From Cyanophora paradoxa (taxonomy: Eukaryota; Glaucocystophyceae; Cyanophorales; Cyanophoraceae): a DNA stretch of 64,000 nucleotides. The position numbers were made by a program, and so were the translations under genes. The stretch lies in NCBI GenBank assembly GCA_004431415.1, contig QPMI01000453.1:186001-250000 (forward strand), given 5' to 3'. The number at the start of each line of letters is the position of its first letter. Positions within the stretch are counted from its first letter, which is position 1. Positions 1-11,600 of this stretch are shown in pieces. A model generated the notes under the pieces. It did no database searches and had not been told where the DNA came from. It was given only the letters and a program-made list of their open reading frames with translations.

Positions 1-2442
1 CGAAGAGGAGGAGGAGGGCGAGGTCCGTGTGGAGCTGGCGGCCGAGATCGAGGCGCTCTCGGCCCCCGTGACCAGCGCCGTACCCACCCTCGAGCGCTCC
101 CTTCGTTCGCTCCTGCACGCGTTCCTCCCCTCGTTCGCCCGCGGCTCGCCGGCCCGGCGGGCCGCCCAGGCGAACGTTCTCCTGGCCCGCTTCGGGTGGA
201 CGGGCTCCGAGGAGGCGGCGTCCCTAGGAGACGCCGGCGCCCTCTCGGGGTACTCCCGGTACGTGCGCACGCTCACCTGAGCTCTGATTTGATCCGCTCC
301 GCTCCGCTCTGCCGTGCTTCGGGTCTCACCGGGCCCTTTACGCCCGCAGCGAGCGTGCACGGCAGCTCGAGCAGGGGGCCATCGCATCCCTTCCCGCCCC
401 CGGCAACGTGCGTACCCCCCGACCGCCCCTGCCCTCCCCAGGCCAGGCCGAGGCCTAGGCGCCTAGGCGCCTGGAGACCCGCCCTTGTCCTAGCCTATAC
501 GGCGTTCCTAAGCCCTGGACGCCTAAGTCCGCCCTACGCTAGACCCCTACGACCGGCCCGGCTCAAGCCTCGTTCGCAGCTCTTCATACCGGCGGCGCAC
601 CGGGCACTGGAGGTTGCCTTCGGGCGCCTGGACGGGGGGGCTACGGGCCTCGTCCCCGCCGGCCCCTGCCCCGCCCTGCACGCCGCCGGCCTCACCGAGC
701 GCGAAGACTTCCACCCGGCCTCGCTGCTCCGCCTCGTCGAGTACTGCACGGGCGGCGCCGGCCCGGCCTACGTCCACCTCGAGACGCAGGGGCTCGCCCC
801 CTTTGTGGACGGCGACTCGGCCCCCTCGGAGGCCGCCGAGGCCGCTCTCCGGACCCTCTCGGGCCTCGCCGCCGCCTGCGGCCTGCCCGCCCCGACCGCC
901 CCGCCCCCGCTGCCCGTACCCCCCGGAGGCCTGCCCTTCGTCCGCCCGCGCCCCGTGCCCCTGGCCTTCTTCGTTCGCGGGGAGGACGCGGCGTGGGCCG
1001 GGCGCGCGCTGGCGGCGGCGCGGGACGACCTGACGCTCCTAGGAGCCTCGTTCCCGGAGACCGTGGCCCTCTGGGGGCGCCTCGGCGGCCCCTCCCGCAT
1101 GACCAAGAACCGCATGGGCGAAAACGAGGAGGAGGAGGAGGAGGAGGAGGAGGAGGAGGACGAGGACGAGGAGGGAGAGGGGGCGGGGACCTCCGGTTCG
1201 GCGGAGGAGGCTTGGGAGGGAGAAGAAGAAGGGGGGGTAGGGGGATCCTCGCCCGGGTACAGCGGCGGGGCGGTGGACCTGGAGGAGGAGGAGGCCGAGC
1301 TGGCCCTGGCCGCCCTAGCGGCCGCGCAGCCCGGCATCATCCGGCCCATCGTGCCCCCCGGCGAGGGTGCGCACGCGTACCCCCCGTCCGTCTCGCGTGA
1401 CGGCTTCGCTTCGTTTAACTTGCTTCCTTCCTCTTTCGCTTGCCAGGCGGTCCGTTGGAGGAAGGGGAGGAGGAGGGGGATCGGCCCTGCGCGCGGGGGA
1501 TCATCGACGCCCGCCCGCTCCTCTCGTGCGCCGCAGCGGGCCGCGCCATTCTCTGCCTGGCCTCGGTCCTTCCTTGCTAAGCTTTGGCGCAGGGCGGCGC
1601 GCCTCTCGACGGGGGCGATGGGCCGGCGGGTCCCCGCCGTACACCGTACCCTCCTCCGCATGCTCGCCGCCGCGCGGTACTTCGGGCGGGCCAGCGCCCC
1701 GCTGGACGGCGTACCCCGCGCGCTCCGCGTCGCCGTCGCCGGATTGGTGCGCGAGGACGTCGGGCGGCCCACGGAGGGACTCGTGAACATGTACCGCGAG
1801 TTCGGTGCGCCCGCGCTGTACCCCCCTTCCACTTTCTCGCTCGTCTTTTTTTCGTCTCGTGATGCGTACCCCCCTTCTCTTTTTTTCGCAGGCTGGCCGA
1901 GGCCGCAGGACCTGCCGGCGATCGTCGCCAGCCACCCGGATCTGATCCTGTACCCCTCAGACCCCGCCCTCACCCACCCCTCCATCGCCCTCGGCCTCCC
2001 CCCCACCGCCGTCGTGCCCCTATCCCCCGGCAGCGTCGACCCGCTCCCATACCCCCCCACGCCGTCCCCCCCGGAGGCACCGAACCGCGCCGCCCTCTTC
2101 CCCGCCCTCGAGGGCCTGCACTTCGGGGCCCGCCCGGAGTTGAGCCCGCACCTCTCGGTTTTCCTTACCCCCACCGACTGCTTCCTCCTGCGCGCCCTCC
2201 TCCGCGTGTACCGCGTCCGCTCCCCGGGGGGCCTGCCCCCCCCTTCTCCTGTACCCGGGCCCCTCCCCGGAGTCCGCGCGGCGCGCATCATGGCCGCGCT
2301 TCGGGCCGAAGGCTTCTACGGCTCGCCTGCCCTCTGCCGCACCATCCTTACGACCTCGCCCCTCCTCCGCGTCCGCGCCGCACGCCCTGGCGCCTCGGCC
2401 ACCGGCAACCGCTACCTCTACTCCCCTTCCTTCATGCCTTGA
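1..2442 (+). CDS. Unknown protein with sigma-70 region 4-like HTH (5' end missing)
   Basis: The gene enters from the left edge and stops at 2440-2442. Exons by phase: 1-258, 350-408, 580-1366, 1447 to about 1565, about 1593-1804, 1892-2442. The junction between exons 4 and 5 does not keep phase with the obvious 27-nt gap, so that boundary is uncertain. Joining exons 1 and 2 gives LLARFGWTG, then GYSRERARQLEQGAIASL, close to the SRERVRQIE signature of sigma-70 region 4.2 helix-turn-helix domains. The rest is alanine- and proline-rich and unrecognised, with an acidic run of about 12 Glu near 1128-1170 and a C-terminus ending SPSFMP. Introns carry a GTACCCCC motif soon after the donor. A nuclear-encoded plastid sigma factor or another DNA-binding protein with this fold are both possible. 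The HTH resemblance is moderate and the function is inferred. Confidence 0.6.
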   Translation, partial: RRGGGGRGPCGAGGRDRGALGPRDQRRTHPRALPSFAPARVPPLVRPRLAGPAGRPGERSPGPLRVDGLRGGGVPRRRRRPLGVLPVRAHAHLSSDLIRSAPLCRASGLTGPFTPAASVHGSSSRGPSHPFPPPATCVPPDRPCPPQARPRPRRLGAWRPALVLAYTAFLSPGRLSPPYARPLRPARLKPRSQLFIPAAHRALEVAFGRLDGGATGLVPAGPCPALHAAGLTEREDFHPASLLRLVEYCTGGAGPAYVHLETQGLAPFVDGDSAPSEAAEAALRTLSGLAAACGLPAPTAPPPLPVPPGGLPFVRPRPVPLAFFVRGEDAAWAGRALAAARDDLTLLGASFPETVALWGRLGGPSRMTKNRMGENEEEEEEEEEEEDEDEEGEGAGTSGSAEEAWEGEEEGGVGGSSPGYSGGAVDLEEEEAELALAALAAAQPGIIRPIVPPGEGAHAYPPSVSRDGFASFNLLPSSFACQAVRWRKGRRRGIGPARGGSSTPARSSRAPQRAAPFSAWPRSFLAKLWRRAARLSTGAMGRRVPAVHRTLLRMLAAARYFGRASAPLDGVPRALRVAVAGLVREDVGRPTEGLVNMYREFGAPALYPPSTFSLVFFSSRDAYPPSLFFAGWPRPQDLPAIVASHPDLILYPSDPALTHPSIALGLPPTAVVPLSPGSVDPLPYPPTPSPPEAPNRAALFPALEGLHFGARPELSPHLSVFLTPTDCFLLRALLRVYRVRSPGGLPPPSPVPGPLPGVRAARIMAALRAEGFYGSPALCRTILTTSPLLRVRAARPGASATGNRYLYSPSFMP

Positions 2443-3715
2443 GGCCCTGGCCCGCGCAGGCCGCACGGCCCGCCCCCCCCCCCCCCCCCCCCCCCACCCC
2501 CCACCCCCGCTCCCTTCCTTGTAACGTTTTATTTTAACGGGCTTCAATTTAACGGGCCATGGCCCGGCCAGTGGCCGGTAATTCACCAAATTAAAACAAA
2601 TGCCGTAGTCTCTCAAAAAAAGGCAAACGCAGGTCGATCGCGCTATATATATCGATGTCTGTGCGTTTTCTATGATGTTTTCTGTGCGTTTTCGAATTCG
2701 GCCGCGCGCCCATGTGCATGGCCATGGCCAGACTCGACGTCGACGTCTGTCGCGATCGCGATCGACGTCAGCGCGCGAGATCTAGAGCTTCAGGCAGCCT
2801 GCTGACTCCTGATCGATATCAGTGAAGGGCTAGTGCATCGGACGCGGAAGCCAGCTAATATCGGAGCGACTCTCGGATCTCAGAGTCTCCGAGCTCTGGA
2901 CGCAGCTCACCGGCAGGTATCTTTCATGGCTTCTCGATGCATATCCATCCACTTTCTGCGACTTGACTCAGTAGAGACGCCTGCGCAGCGTCCGCGTACG
3001 TGTTGGGACGGAGGGGTGCCTCCCGGCGGTCCTACACCTGCCCCACCAACGCGGCGCCTAGGTGCGCTTTTACGGTATAAAACCACTTCATGCAGCGAGC
3101 GCCGCCGGAATGGCCAGGATCCCGGATGACCACCGTGGCACCTTGCAATTGGCACCTTGGCGCCCTGCAAATTTAAACCTGGTGAGCTCGCCGGCTGCTT
3201 GTCGCTGTTTCTGGCTTTGCTGATCGATGCGCATGTATGCCGACCGCTTCCAGTGGCGGCGGGAGCCCGTCGCTGGCGCCGTGAGCCCGCATGTAGGCCA
3301 CCGCGCCGCGCAATTGCGAATACAACCAAGACGAGCCCGGCGGCTGCCGTAGACGAGCGCAATCAGTGGCTCGTGTGATGCTGAAAGAACGTACGTATAC
3401 GTTTTGCTTTGCGCACCAGCTAGCTATATATAGCTATAGCCTGTGTTTGATCATCATGGCATGAAACGTTAACAGCACCACGTTTTTTCATGCCTCGACC
3501 TCGCGATCGGGATCGGAGGGGCGGTCCATGCGGGATCAAAAGAGACAATTACTGTATGTCTAGGAGGCTAGCGATTGCTGCCGAGAGAGCCGCGCTAGCT
3601 CGTGCCGCGCTAGCTAACTTTGTATGGTGCAGAGTGTGTACCCCCCTCTTCGTTCGCAAGGCGATTTTGCGGATTTAATTTTGAGCACTGGATCATATAT
3701 ATATATAGTTTCGCA
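2443..3715. other. Intergenic, no gene seen
   Basis: A C-run lies at about 2472-2495, just after the stop of the first gene. The remainder is of mixed composition with many six-base palindromes (AGATCT, GATATC, TCGCGA, AGCTAGCT). Short open frames here have no coding character. Confidence 0.5.
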
Positions 3716-3723
3716 GTGGCGAG

Positions 3724-4533
3724 TAGGGCTGGGCCGGTGGCGGCCGGTGGCAGTGGCAGCCTGCCACCGACCGACCGGGTGGAAAGTCCGGTCCACCGCC
3801 ATACAACGCCCGGTACCATACAAATAAAAATTCTAGGGGGGGTAGGCTGAGCGCGGGCGGGGTCCAAACGGCTGCCGCGGCGCGGTGCGCACATATGCAT
3901 GCATATGTACATGCGCATGCTAGCGAAGCCTAGCGCTAGCGTGAAACTAGTAGCGCAGCGGCGCCGGGCCGCCAGCGCGCTAGCTATATATATATAGCGC
4001 GCGTGGCGCCCGGCCGCCGGCGCCGGCGCGTGGCACCGTACCGCATGCGCGCTTATATATATATATGCATGCGCATGCATATGCGCATTGCGCATTGCGC
4101 AGCTAGCTATAGCGCTGCAGGCCGCGCACGCTGCCAGGACAGCCGCTGAGCGCTAGCGCTAGCCTAGTACAGCAGTGTAACGCGCAGCGATTCCGTGCGC
4201 GCGTATACGTATAGTCGTCGTATACGTACAGCAGCTATAGCTAAAGCTATGTCTTCAATGCAACGGATCCAAAGGGAGCTGACGTCGACGCCATCCCGTA
4301 CCTCATGAGCATCGACCACCCCGGCCTCCCCCACAACTGGCTTGAACCCGCCCCAAAGCACTCGCTTTAGATAGTAGGCGCGTAGCGCCTTAAGCTGTGC
4401 AAAATTAAGCGTATTTCCTGTCGATTTTCACGCACTGTAGCACGTACCCCCCCTCTACCGACCGCCACCGGCGGGTAACAGTCAGCGGGCCCACCGACCG
4501 GGTGGAGATTTAGGCCGACTGTGCCCAGCCCTA
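3724..4533. mobile_element. hAT-like non-autonomous DNA transposon with 8-bp TSD
   Basis: The left end reads TAGGGCTGGGC at 3724-3734 and the right end is its exact reverse complement at 4523-4533, giving an 11-bp terminal inverted repeat. The element is flanked by identical 8-bp direct repeats GTGGCGAG at 3716-3723 and 4534-4541. An 8-bp target-site duplication with TAGGG...CCCTA ends is typical of the hAT superfamily. The 810-bp body has no transposase. It is full of short palindromes (TATATATA, GCATGC, TAGCTA). The direct repeat is complete, so this looks like an intact insertion that depended on a transposase encoded elsewhere. Confidence 0.85.
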
Positions 4534-4541
4534 GTGGCGAG

Positions 4542-5595
4542 GCACGGGGTACCCACATATATTTTCAGGGCGCCTTCTCGCAAGCGGCGAAACGATTGGC
4601 GTCGATTGCGGACCCTCTTAAATTCTTTGAATTCCTTTTTGCTATTCACTTTACAGTCTTTTTCCCTAATCTTGTTTTTGCTCCTTCTGCCTCCTAGTAC
4701 CGCCAGAGCCTCATTTACCACGACTTTTTCGTCTTTTTTCGACCTTTTTAGCCCCCCAGCTTCGCAACCTAACGTTAACCGTACGCGTTGCGCACGTACT
4801 ACTGTAGAATGCAAAACTTTATAATTATTAGTCTGAAATATTTATTAGTCCGGGGTTTTGGCCGTTTATTACCTAGTAAATATTTATAAGCGGCCTTTGG
4901 CAGGGGCCGGGTGCCCCCCGCCCCCGACCCCCCCACGGCCCACCGTGGCACGGGCAATGGCCACGCACATACGTACACTGCGCTCAAAGAAGCGCGGAGT
5001 AGAAGGGCGCCGACGAGCTTGAAGGGTGTACCCCCTCTCCGCAACTGCTTTATTACCCTAAAATCTTTATTAATAAATCGCAACTTCGGTACCGGAACGG
5101 CGGTGCCCGCGCCGGTGACTCGGCGGTGAGTCGGCCGCGCGGTGACCGATATCGATCGATATCGCGACGACCGTACCGTCCGGCATACCAGTATATATAC
5201 TAGTACTTGTCGGAGCACACTGTCAATATTAATAGTACTTGTCGGATAATAATAATACTAAATATAAAGTTTTTAAAGTTCTGTTCGAAAAAGCTAAGTT
5301 TTAAATTTCATAGCTTACGTATACGTGAAACTATTAAACTCGAGGCCCCGGGGGGATACTAAGCACAGTGGCGAAGCGCGGCCGCGTGTAGTTGCGGACC
5401 CAACTTGCGGGACGGGAGAAGCATGCCGCTGAAGGGAGCACGTGCACAGATCAAGAATTGCGCGGCCCCTCATGGGCGCGGCGCTGCGCTAGCGCTCACC
5501 CTCAAGTAGGCCCCTCCTATAGCTAAAGGACTCCGCGGCCAATTGCAAGCTTACGTCTCAGAGTCTTCGAATTCTCGGAAGTTCTATAAAAACTA
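4542..5595. other. Intergenic, AT-richer, no gene seen
   Basis: Contains a T-rich stretch at about 4615-4760 and the palindromic cluster CGATATCGATCGATATCG at about 5147-5165. I see no exon chain or RNA gene. Confidence 0.4.
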
Positions 5596-5775
5596 TTTTT
5601 TTTTTTTTAAGATCTACGGTGGGCGTGCCCACTCGTAGTACACAACGAGGATACAAGTCACGGTATCGGGAATCACAGGGATTCGAAGTACAACGTAGCG
5701 GAAACAGCAGGAACCGAACCCGGGAATCCGGGAGGTCGTAGCACGACCTTATATCACTGCGCTAAAGCGCGGGTA
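5596..5775 (-). mobile_element. tRNA-derived SINE with poly(A) tail
   Basis: Read on the minus strand the element starts near 5773. It has an A-box-like TAGCGCAGTGATATAAGG at 5764-5747 and a B-box GGTTCGGTTCC at 5720-5710, the internal RNA polymerase III promoter of tRNAs. Between them is a perfect 5-bp anticodon-type stem with a 7-nt loop (5749-5733), U at position 33 and GCT where an anticodon would be (serine-like). The D stem and acceptor stem do not pair, so it is not a working tRNA. About 100 nt of unrelated body follow, then 13 A's (5608-5596), as in SINEs copied by a LINE reverse transcriptase. The flanks (TAGTTATATTTTA and TAGTTTTTATAG) may be a decayed target-site duplication. Confidence 0.7.
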
Positions 5776-7741
5776 AAATATAACTAATTATTTTCCGAGT
5801 TTCCTGTACTAAATTAACTACTAGTAGTAGTATTAATGTAATACTATCATAGTATCACACCAGCCAAGGGGTTTTGCCGGCTTTCCATGGCTTGCCTTCC
5901 AAGTCATCAAGCCCCGGGCTCGCAATCGAGCCAGCGAGCGAAGATTTGGTGAAGTTTGCGCGAGCTGCACAAAGCCAGACCAAGCCGCGCTGGCCACTGG
6001 AACCATAGTAACTGGCAAGCCGCTGCCAAGCCAGCCGAGATTTTGGAGCCGCCTAGCCGCCAGGGCCAGCCCCGGCCGGTGCAAGGACTTGAGATTTTGC
6101 ATGGGCCAGCCCCGGTGCAAGCTTAAGCTTCTTGCCCCGCCGGCCACCGAATCGGCACCGATCCGGGAGCCGGCGGTGACGGTGACGTGGTAATCCGTGC
6201 ACACGATTGGCGCAATTTGGCGGTCTTTTGAGTGGCAGACTGGCAGTGAGTCGATCAGTCAAAATTAATTTTAACAACATCAACCTCGAAAACAATGTTG
6301 CATTTCAAGCCAACCAGCGTTTTCCTGAATTTTTTGCGTGTCATTATCCGCGAATGGGCGGCGTTGGATATGCAGATCGGATTAATAGTCTTGCTCATCA
6401 AGGCTTTTCCTGTCGACGTCCACTTCCCAAAATCCGAGGGTCAATCTATTTGGTTGATTGGGTGGGGTTACAGGTGTGAGAGAAATTCAGGAAGTTGTGT
6501 CTGGAATTCGGGAAGTTGGGTCCTTTTACAACATGTACATCACAGTACATGTTATACCGCTGAAAAAAATACCAGCACCAAAAAAATACCATACGAACTG
6601 CAGCTGGTACTGTCTGTTAACGTTAGACCACTGTTATTAATTAATAGTCTGTTATACGTATACGGTCGACGCCGGACGTCTAATATAATCTGGATTCAAT
6701 GATTCTGCGACTCGCGAGTCGCGATCGGCGCGCGAGTCTGGAGTCTGGACTCTGGACTCTGGCCATGGAGTCTGGAACTTCGGAATCTGGATCGGATCGA
6801 TAACGTAACGGACCGATATACTAATTTGGTTGACCCCCCAACTTGACCGTAGCACTGTAGTACTGTACTACGGTACTATTGACTGTAGCAGCTAGTCCGG
6901 TGATCCGCCAGGCGCCGGCCGGGATCGGAATCATCATGATCATGAGTCATGAGTCATGAGACTCATGACTATCTGCACAATCATGGCAATGAAAGTTTTA
7001 ATTAAAGACCCATGTCACGGCCCTCACGGGGCCATGTGCAATGTGCATAGCCTGATGATGATAGGTGCCATCATGGCATATGCATCGCCTGCTGCCGCGC
7101 GCCATAGCTAAAATAACAATTTCTGAATGCAGGCTAATTGAATTCAGCATCATCGCGAATCGCGATCATCGATTCCGATCATCGGATCTGGATTCCTGAT
7201 TCAATAATTCATCGGTTTAATTTGTCAACGTTAACGTGTTCTTAACGGAATGTAAGTTCGCGCATGCTAATTCAATCATAATTATGAAACATGCACATCA
7301 TCCGGATCCCGGAGTCCGCATGCAGAAATTGTATCTACTAACTACGGTACTACGGTAGTAACGGTACTACCGTAGTACGGTAGTACTAGTACCGTAGTAC
7401 TACCGTAGTACGGTACTGCGGTACTACGTGTTAACGACCTCACCGCGGCCGTGGCACCGGTTTTCGGCCTGAGACTCAGTGAGACTGTGAGTCTAGATCT
7501 GTGCCACGGTGACTGAGTCAGTCGACGTCTGGTACTACGTATACGCCTGTGACGGTAGTCAGCCAGGACTTCAGCCTGCACCCCAGCCCCGGCCTGCATC
7601 ATGCTGCATGGCATGCCATGATCATCGGATGCTCGGTCAGAGTTGGTCTGCAGCTGCAGTGACTCTGCGCATGCATTGAGTCTGCACCGTGGCACCGGTT
7701 TACCGGTACCGTCTGCAAGACTGCAACTGCAACTTGCAAGA
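5776..7741. other. Intergenic, no gene seen
   Basis: Contains repeated AAGCCAGCC-like words (5870-6060), a run of GAGTCTGGA repeats (6735-6775) and many short palindromes. ORFs such as that at 6295-6702 lack introns and family resemblance, and I do not call them. Confidence 0.4.
7333..7433. repeat. Dense inverted repeats of GTACTACGGTA
   Basis: A run of about 100 bp built from GGTACTAC, its complement GTAGTACC and close variants, alternating in orientation. It could fold into several alternative hairpins or a cruciform. No gene is attached to it and its role is unknown. Confidence 0.6.
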
Positions 7742-7749
7742 GTCCGTAT

Positions 7750-8139
7750 TAGGGTTGGCAGCTTGAAATTTCAAGCCATTGAAATTGCATTGAAATTGAA
7801 AATCCAATTTCAATTTCAACGCCGCCCGTTGAAATTGCATTGAAATAGAATATAAAAATAATAAAATATATTGAATTTCTCCGTTTTCGCACCCTCAGCT
7901 TCCCCTTCCCAGCCCCTCCGGCCTTCCCGGGAGCCCTCCCAGCCCGTAAAGAGTCTCAGAGAGTGAGAGTGAAGTCGATTAGAGACAATTCAGAGTGAAA
8001 GAGACTCTCTGCAGTGCGTGGGGTCTCTGCAAGTGCTGCACTGCGGATTGAAATTTCAATTGAATTTTCAAAGCTTTCAAAGGGTCGACTTTCAGTTTCA
8101 ACGCCAAATTTTTGAATTTCATGAAATTCACCAACCCTA
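7750..8139. mobile_element. hAT-like MITE with 8-bp TSD
   Basis: The left end TAGGGTTGG (7750-7758) is matched by its reverse complement CCAACCCTA at 8131-8139. The element is bounded by the same 8-bp direct repeat GTCCGTAT at 7742-7749 and 8140-8147. Inside the ends both arms are built from GAAATTTCA/TTGAAATT words, so the subterminal sequence is also inverted-repeat-like. At 390 bp and without a transposase it is a miniature element. TAGGG ends with an 8-bp duplication fit the hAT superfamily, the same class as the 3724-4533 element but with different internal sequence. Confidence 0.88.
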
Positions 8140-8630
8140 GTCCGTATCATAGTATAGCTATATAGGCAGTGTGTTAATAGTAGGCACTGCTAATTAATTC
8201 AGTGCTAATTAGCGCCGGTCCGGCCCGGAGCAGTCACTGAGAGTCACCGTGGCACTGATCATGAGCGCGCGATGACTCAGTGATCATCGGATCATCAGTG
8301 ATCCCGGGCCTTTGTCAGGGAGCATGCGCAGCTTGTACTGGTCCTAGTTTCCGAAAAAAGTTCAAAGTTCAAGTTTCCACCTGTCACAGTGTGGAGCGAG
8401 CCAACGCGCAGCTGCAGCCGCTGAGCGTCCTGAACGCATACGTACGTGCACTGGCCAGCTTGCAGCACCAGCTGTAGCAGCTGCAGCCGCAGCGGAGCGG
8501 CATCAGCGCAGTCGCGGATGCAACTATAGCTAATACTGTGCGCACTGCGCATGCGGCATGCGATTAATATTTGTGAGCTACTAGCACTATAGCTAGCTAT
8601 AGTATACGTACCAGTACCGAACGGTCTGAT

Positions 8631-11600
8631 ATGTACTTCGTGGCAAGGCCCCTTCACATGTGCAGCCCAGGCGGCGGCTTGCAACTGCAATCTAACGAAA
8701 GTGAGGGCCTCGCGATCGTGAACATGGAGCACAGTGATCAGCTGCAGCTCGTACACGCGCGGCATTATCATTCTCAAATGCAACATGTACAGCACACGTA
8801 TGTGCCGGCGCCCTGGCCATGGGCTTGGGCACATGCGGATGCGCAGGCGGCCGCGGCTCACGCCGCCTCGCTTTCCAACGCTCCAACGCTGGAAATGAAT
8901 ACAGGCCTAGGGCCGACCATTTCCAGCTCAACGCTTAGCCGGCCGCAGCCTAGGTCTAGGCCTGCAGCCTCGAATGGCAGCAGACAATCTGCAGCAGGAA
9001 CCGTCGATTGCAGCGTGGACGACTCCGCGATCGACGCTGGTGGTGGCGTAAACGGCGGATCGTTTCTCGCGGTGAAGCGTGAGCGCTCGCGTTCGTGGGC
9101 CGATTATGAAGAGGACACGGACTCCCGTTCCTCAACGCCCGAATGGAAGGGGTGTTCCGCGCCACCGGAGGGATATCCGAGGCCGATCGACTTGCGATCG
9201 CGGGCAGAAGACCGTGCGCATGCGCATGCGTTTTGGGACTACCGATTTGCATATAGCATTGAATTGCACTCTTTGACTCTGTTGCAGGCCTAGGCGTTCG
9301 TAGCCGGCGGCAAGATCAGCTCGCCCCTACCTTCGTAGTGCTGCACCGCCTCTCGGCAAGCCAAGCTGCTCGTGCGTTTTCTTATAAAATTATAATTAAA
9401 GCTTGCTTTAATCGCTGAGTCATAACTCGATATATATCGCTGCTGCTCGGCTGAATTCGAAGCGCATGATCAGCTGCAGCTGGCTATTGCATTTAGGTGA
9501 TTAGTCACGCTATAGCTACATGCAATTGACCAGTTCAACGGTTGTAAACTTAAATTGGCGGCCTGCCTCCTTATATCATTTCAATATATACTAGTACTAG
9601 TGCTCGTCAATTTCAAGCGACGCTACACTAGCTATAGCCCGACGCGTGCCGGGCGCAGCTTTTGTGGAGGTGCCGTACGAGCCCTCGCCGGACTCGCCCG
9701 GAGTCGGCGGCGTCCCCTCCGGCCCCGGCATCCGCTACACCCTCCTCACCACCAGGTGCGCCTTCCGGCGCGCGCGCCGCACCGGCCCCCTGCGCGCGCT
9801 TACGGAGCGCGCGGCTCCTGTTGCGGGCGGTGTGGGGCGCAGGCAGTACAAGCTGCGGCTGGGCGACATGAGGCCAGAGTGGCTTTCGGCGTGGTCGGGC
9901 GCCACCCTTCGCGTCTCCCTCGTCTACAAAGGTGTGCTTTCCGCTCGAGATTGTGCTCACATTTTTTGTGTGCATGCATGTATCTTGGTGGCAGCGCTGT
10001 GACGCACCCGCAGACGATGGCGCCCCTGTACTGTACGCCGTTCGCCCCGACAAGCCGGCGAAGTACGGGCAAACGTGTGCCAAACGGAACCTCAAGCGCG
10101 GTCGCTGCGAGCGCGGAAATCCTGAGCGTGCGTTTATACGTATGTATACAAATCAATTTAAAGCCGTCGACGCTGGCGAGCGCGTTCTCGCAATAGAACT
10201 CGATTTGTGAATGAAATTAAAAGTGAAATCGATTGCAATTGCTGAATTAATGCACAGGTGCCGACTCTACAGCTGCCGACAGTGTTGACCGCGACTTGAA
10301 CGAGCAAAGTCCGGAGCAGAGCTCGAGCCCGGCGCAGGACGATGAAAGTCCCGTCGACGTCGCTTCGTCAGCCTCCAGCTCAGGGCCGCCCGCTGGGGAT
10401 CCGGACCCGGTCACGGATTCGGGACGTCGTGCGGACTCGAAGCGTGCTCATGGGGGCGCCGGCGGCGGGAAATCGAAGGTTCGAGAGGACGGCGGCCCGC
10501 TCCTCCGCTTCGAGAGCGAGGTACATATACATCTTTCATCGACTTGCGTGTCTCATCTCTTCAATTGAACTTGCTTAACGGTTTCTCGTGGCAGGTGGTT
10601 CCCGGTCGAGTGTACGACTTCCGAAATGCTCGGCAATGTCGAGAGGTGCCCTTCTTTGTGTTCTATTCGATTTCCCGTTTGGCGGCTTTGAGCTTGTTGT
10701 TCATATTTAGCTCATCGCTTAACCTTCTCTAGAATTCATCTTAGGTCGTAATCTAATTTGGCGTTCAGGTTATCCTCACGTTGGACGAGAGTGGGGAGTC
10801 GCGTGAATCTTTCGGCTTCATGGCTTCCACGTTCCGCCACGAGCGCCGCCCCTTCGTTCTGAAAGTGGAGCACGCGAGTTCGAATTCCGGCCCAATTTCC
10901 GGGGCGCCGGACGGCCGCCAGCTGCAGTCTTCGGGTTCGAATCCTCGTCCTCGCATCGCAGGCCACATCGAGATCACCACGCGAGCCCACAAGGGCGTCG
11001 GCCACGCGCATTCGTACGTCGGATCCGGAGCCGCCGCTGGCGCCGCGGCCGTCGTCGGCGCCGGCGCGCGATCCGAATTCGGCATCGGATCCGGTCCCTC
11101 CGGATCCATTCCCCCGTTTGTGCCCATGCTCGTAGACATCCCCGTCTCGCCCCTCTCGACATCAGCGTCGCCAGCTGCAGCGGATCTGCCCGCAGCGGCT
11201 GCGCGCAGCGCCACATCCGTCGCGACCCACGCGCCCGATCACGCCTCCCGATCCGGCTGCAGCTCAAAGCGTCGTCGCCGCGACGAATCGGCTTGCGAGC
11301 TTCAGCTGCAGCCCGCAGCCGACTCTCCGGAGTCTTTGAAGACAATCGCAGCCCTCCACGATCATGAAGACGATCCTGATCAGCGGCTGGCCGCGCAGTC
11401 AGCGCACGTGCACGTGTCGGCTCCGGCATCGGAGGCAGATTTCATAAAATTGGAGCTCGCATATCCTGGTCGACGTCCGGCCGCGGACACTGAGGCGTTC
11501 TCTTGCGTGCGCCAAGACCACCGCGGGGTCGACAACGGCGCATTCGCGACCTGTTATTTGCATGGCCATGGCTTCCCTCTCATGGGAGACGTCAGCCATA

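Noticed and set aside
5683-5775. A functional tRNA-Ser (GCT) gene
   Set aside because: The A-box, B-box and anticodon arm are good, but the acceptor and D stems do not pair and a body plus A-run follow, so a SINE is the better call.
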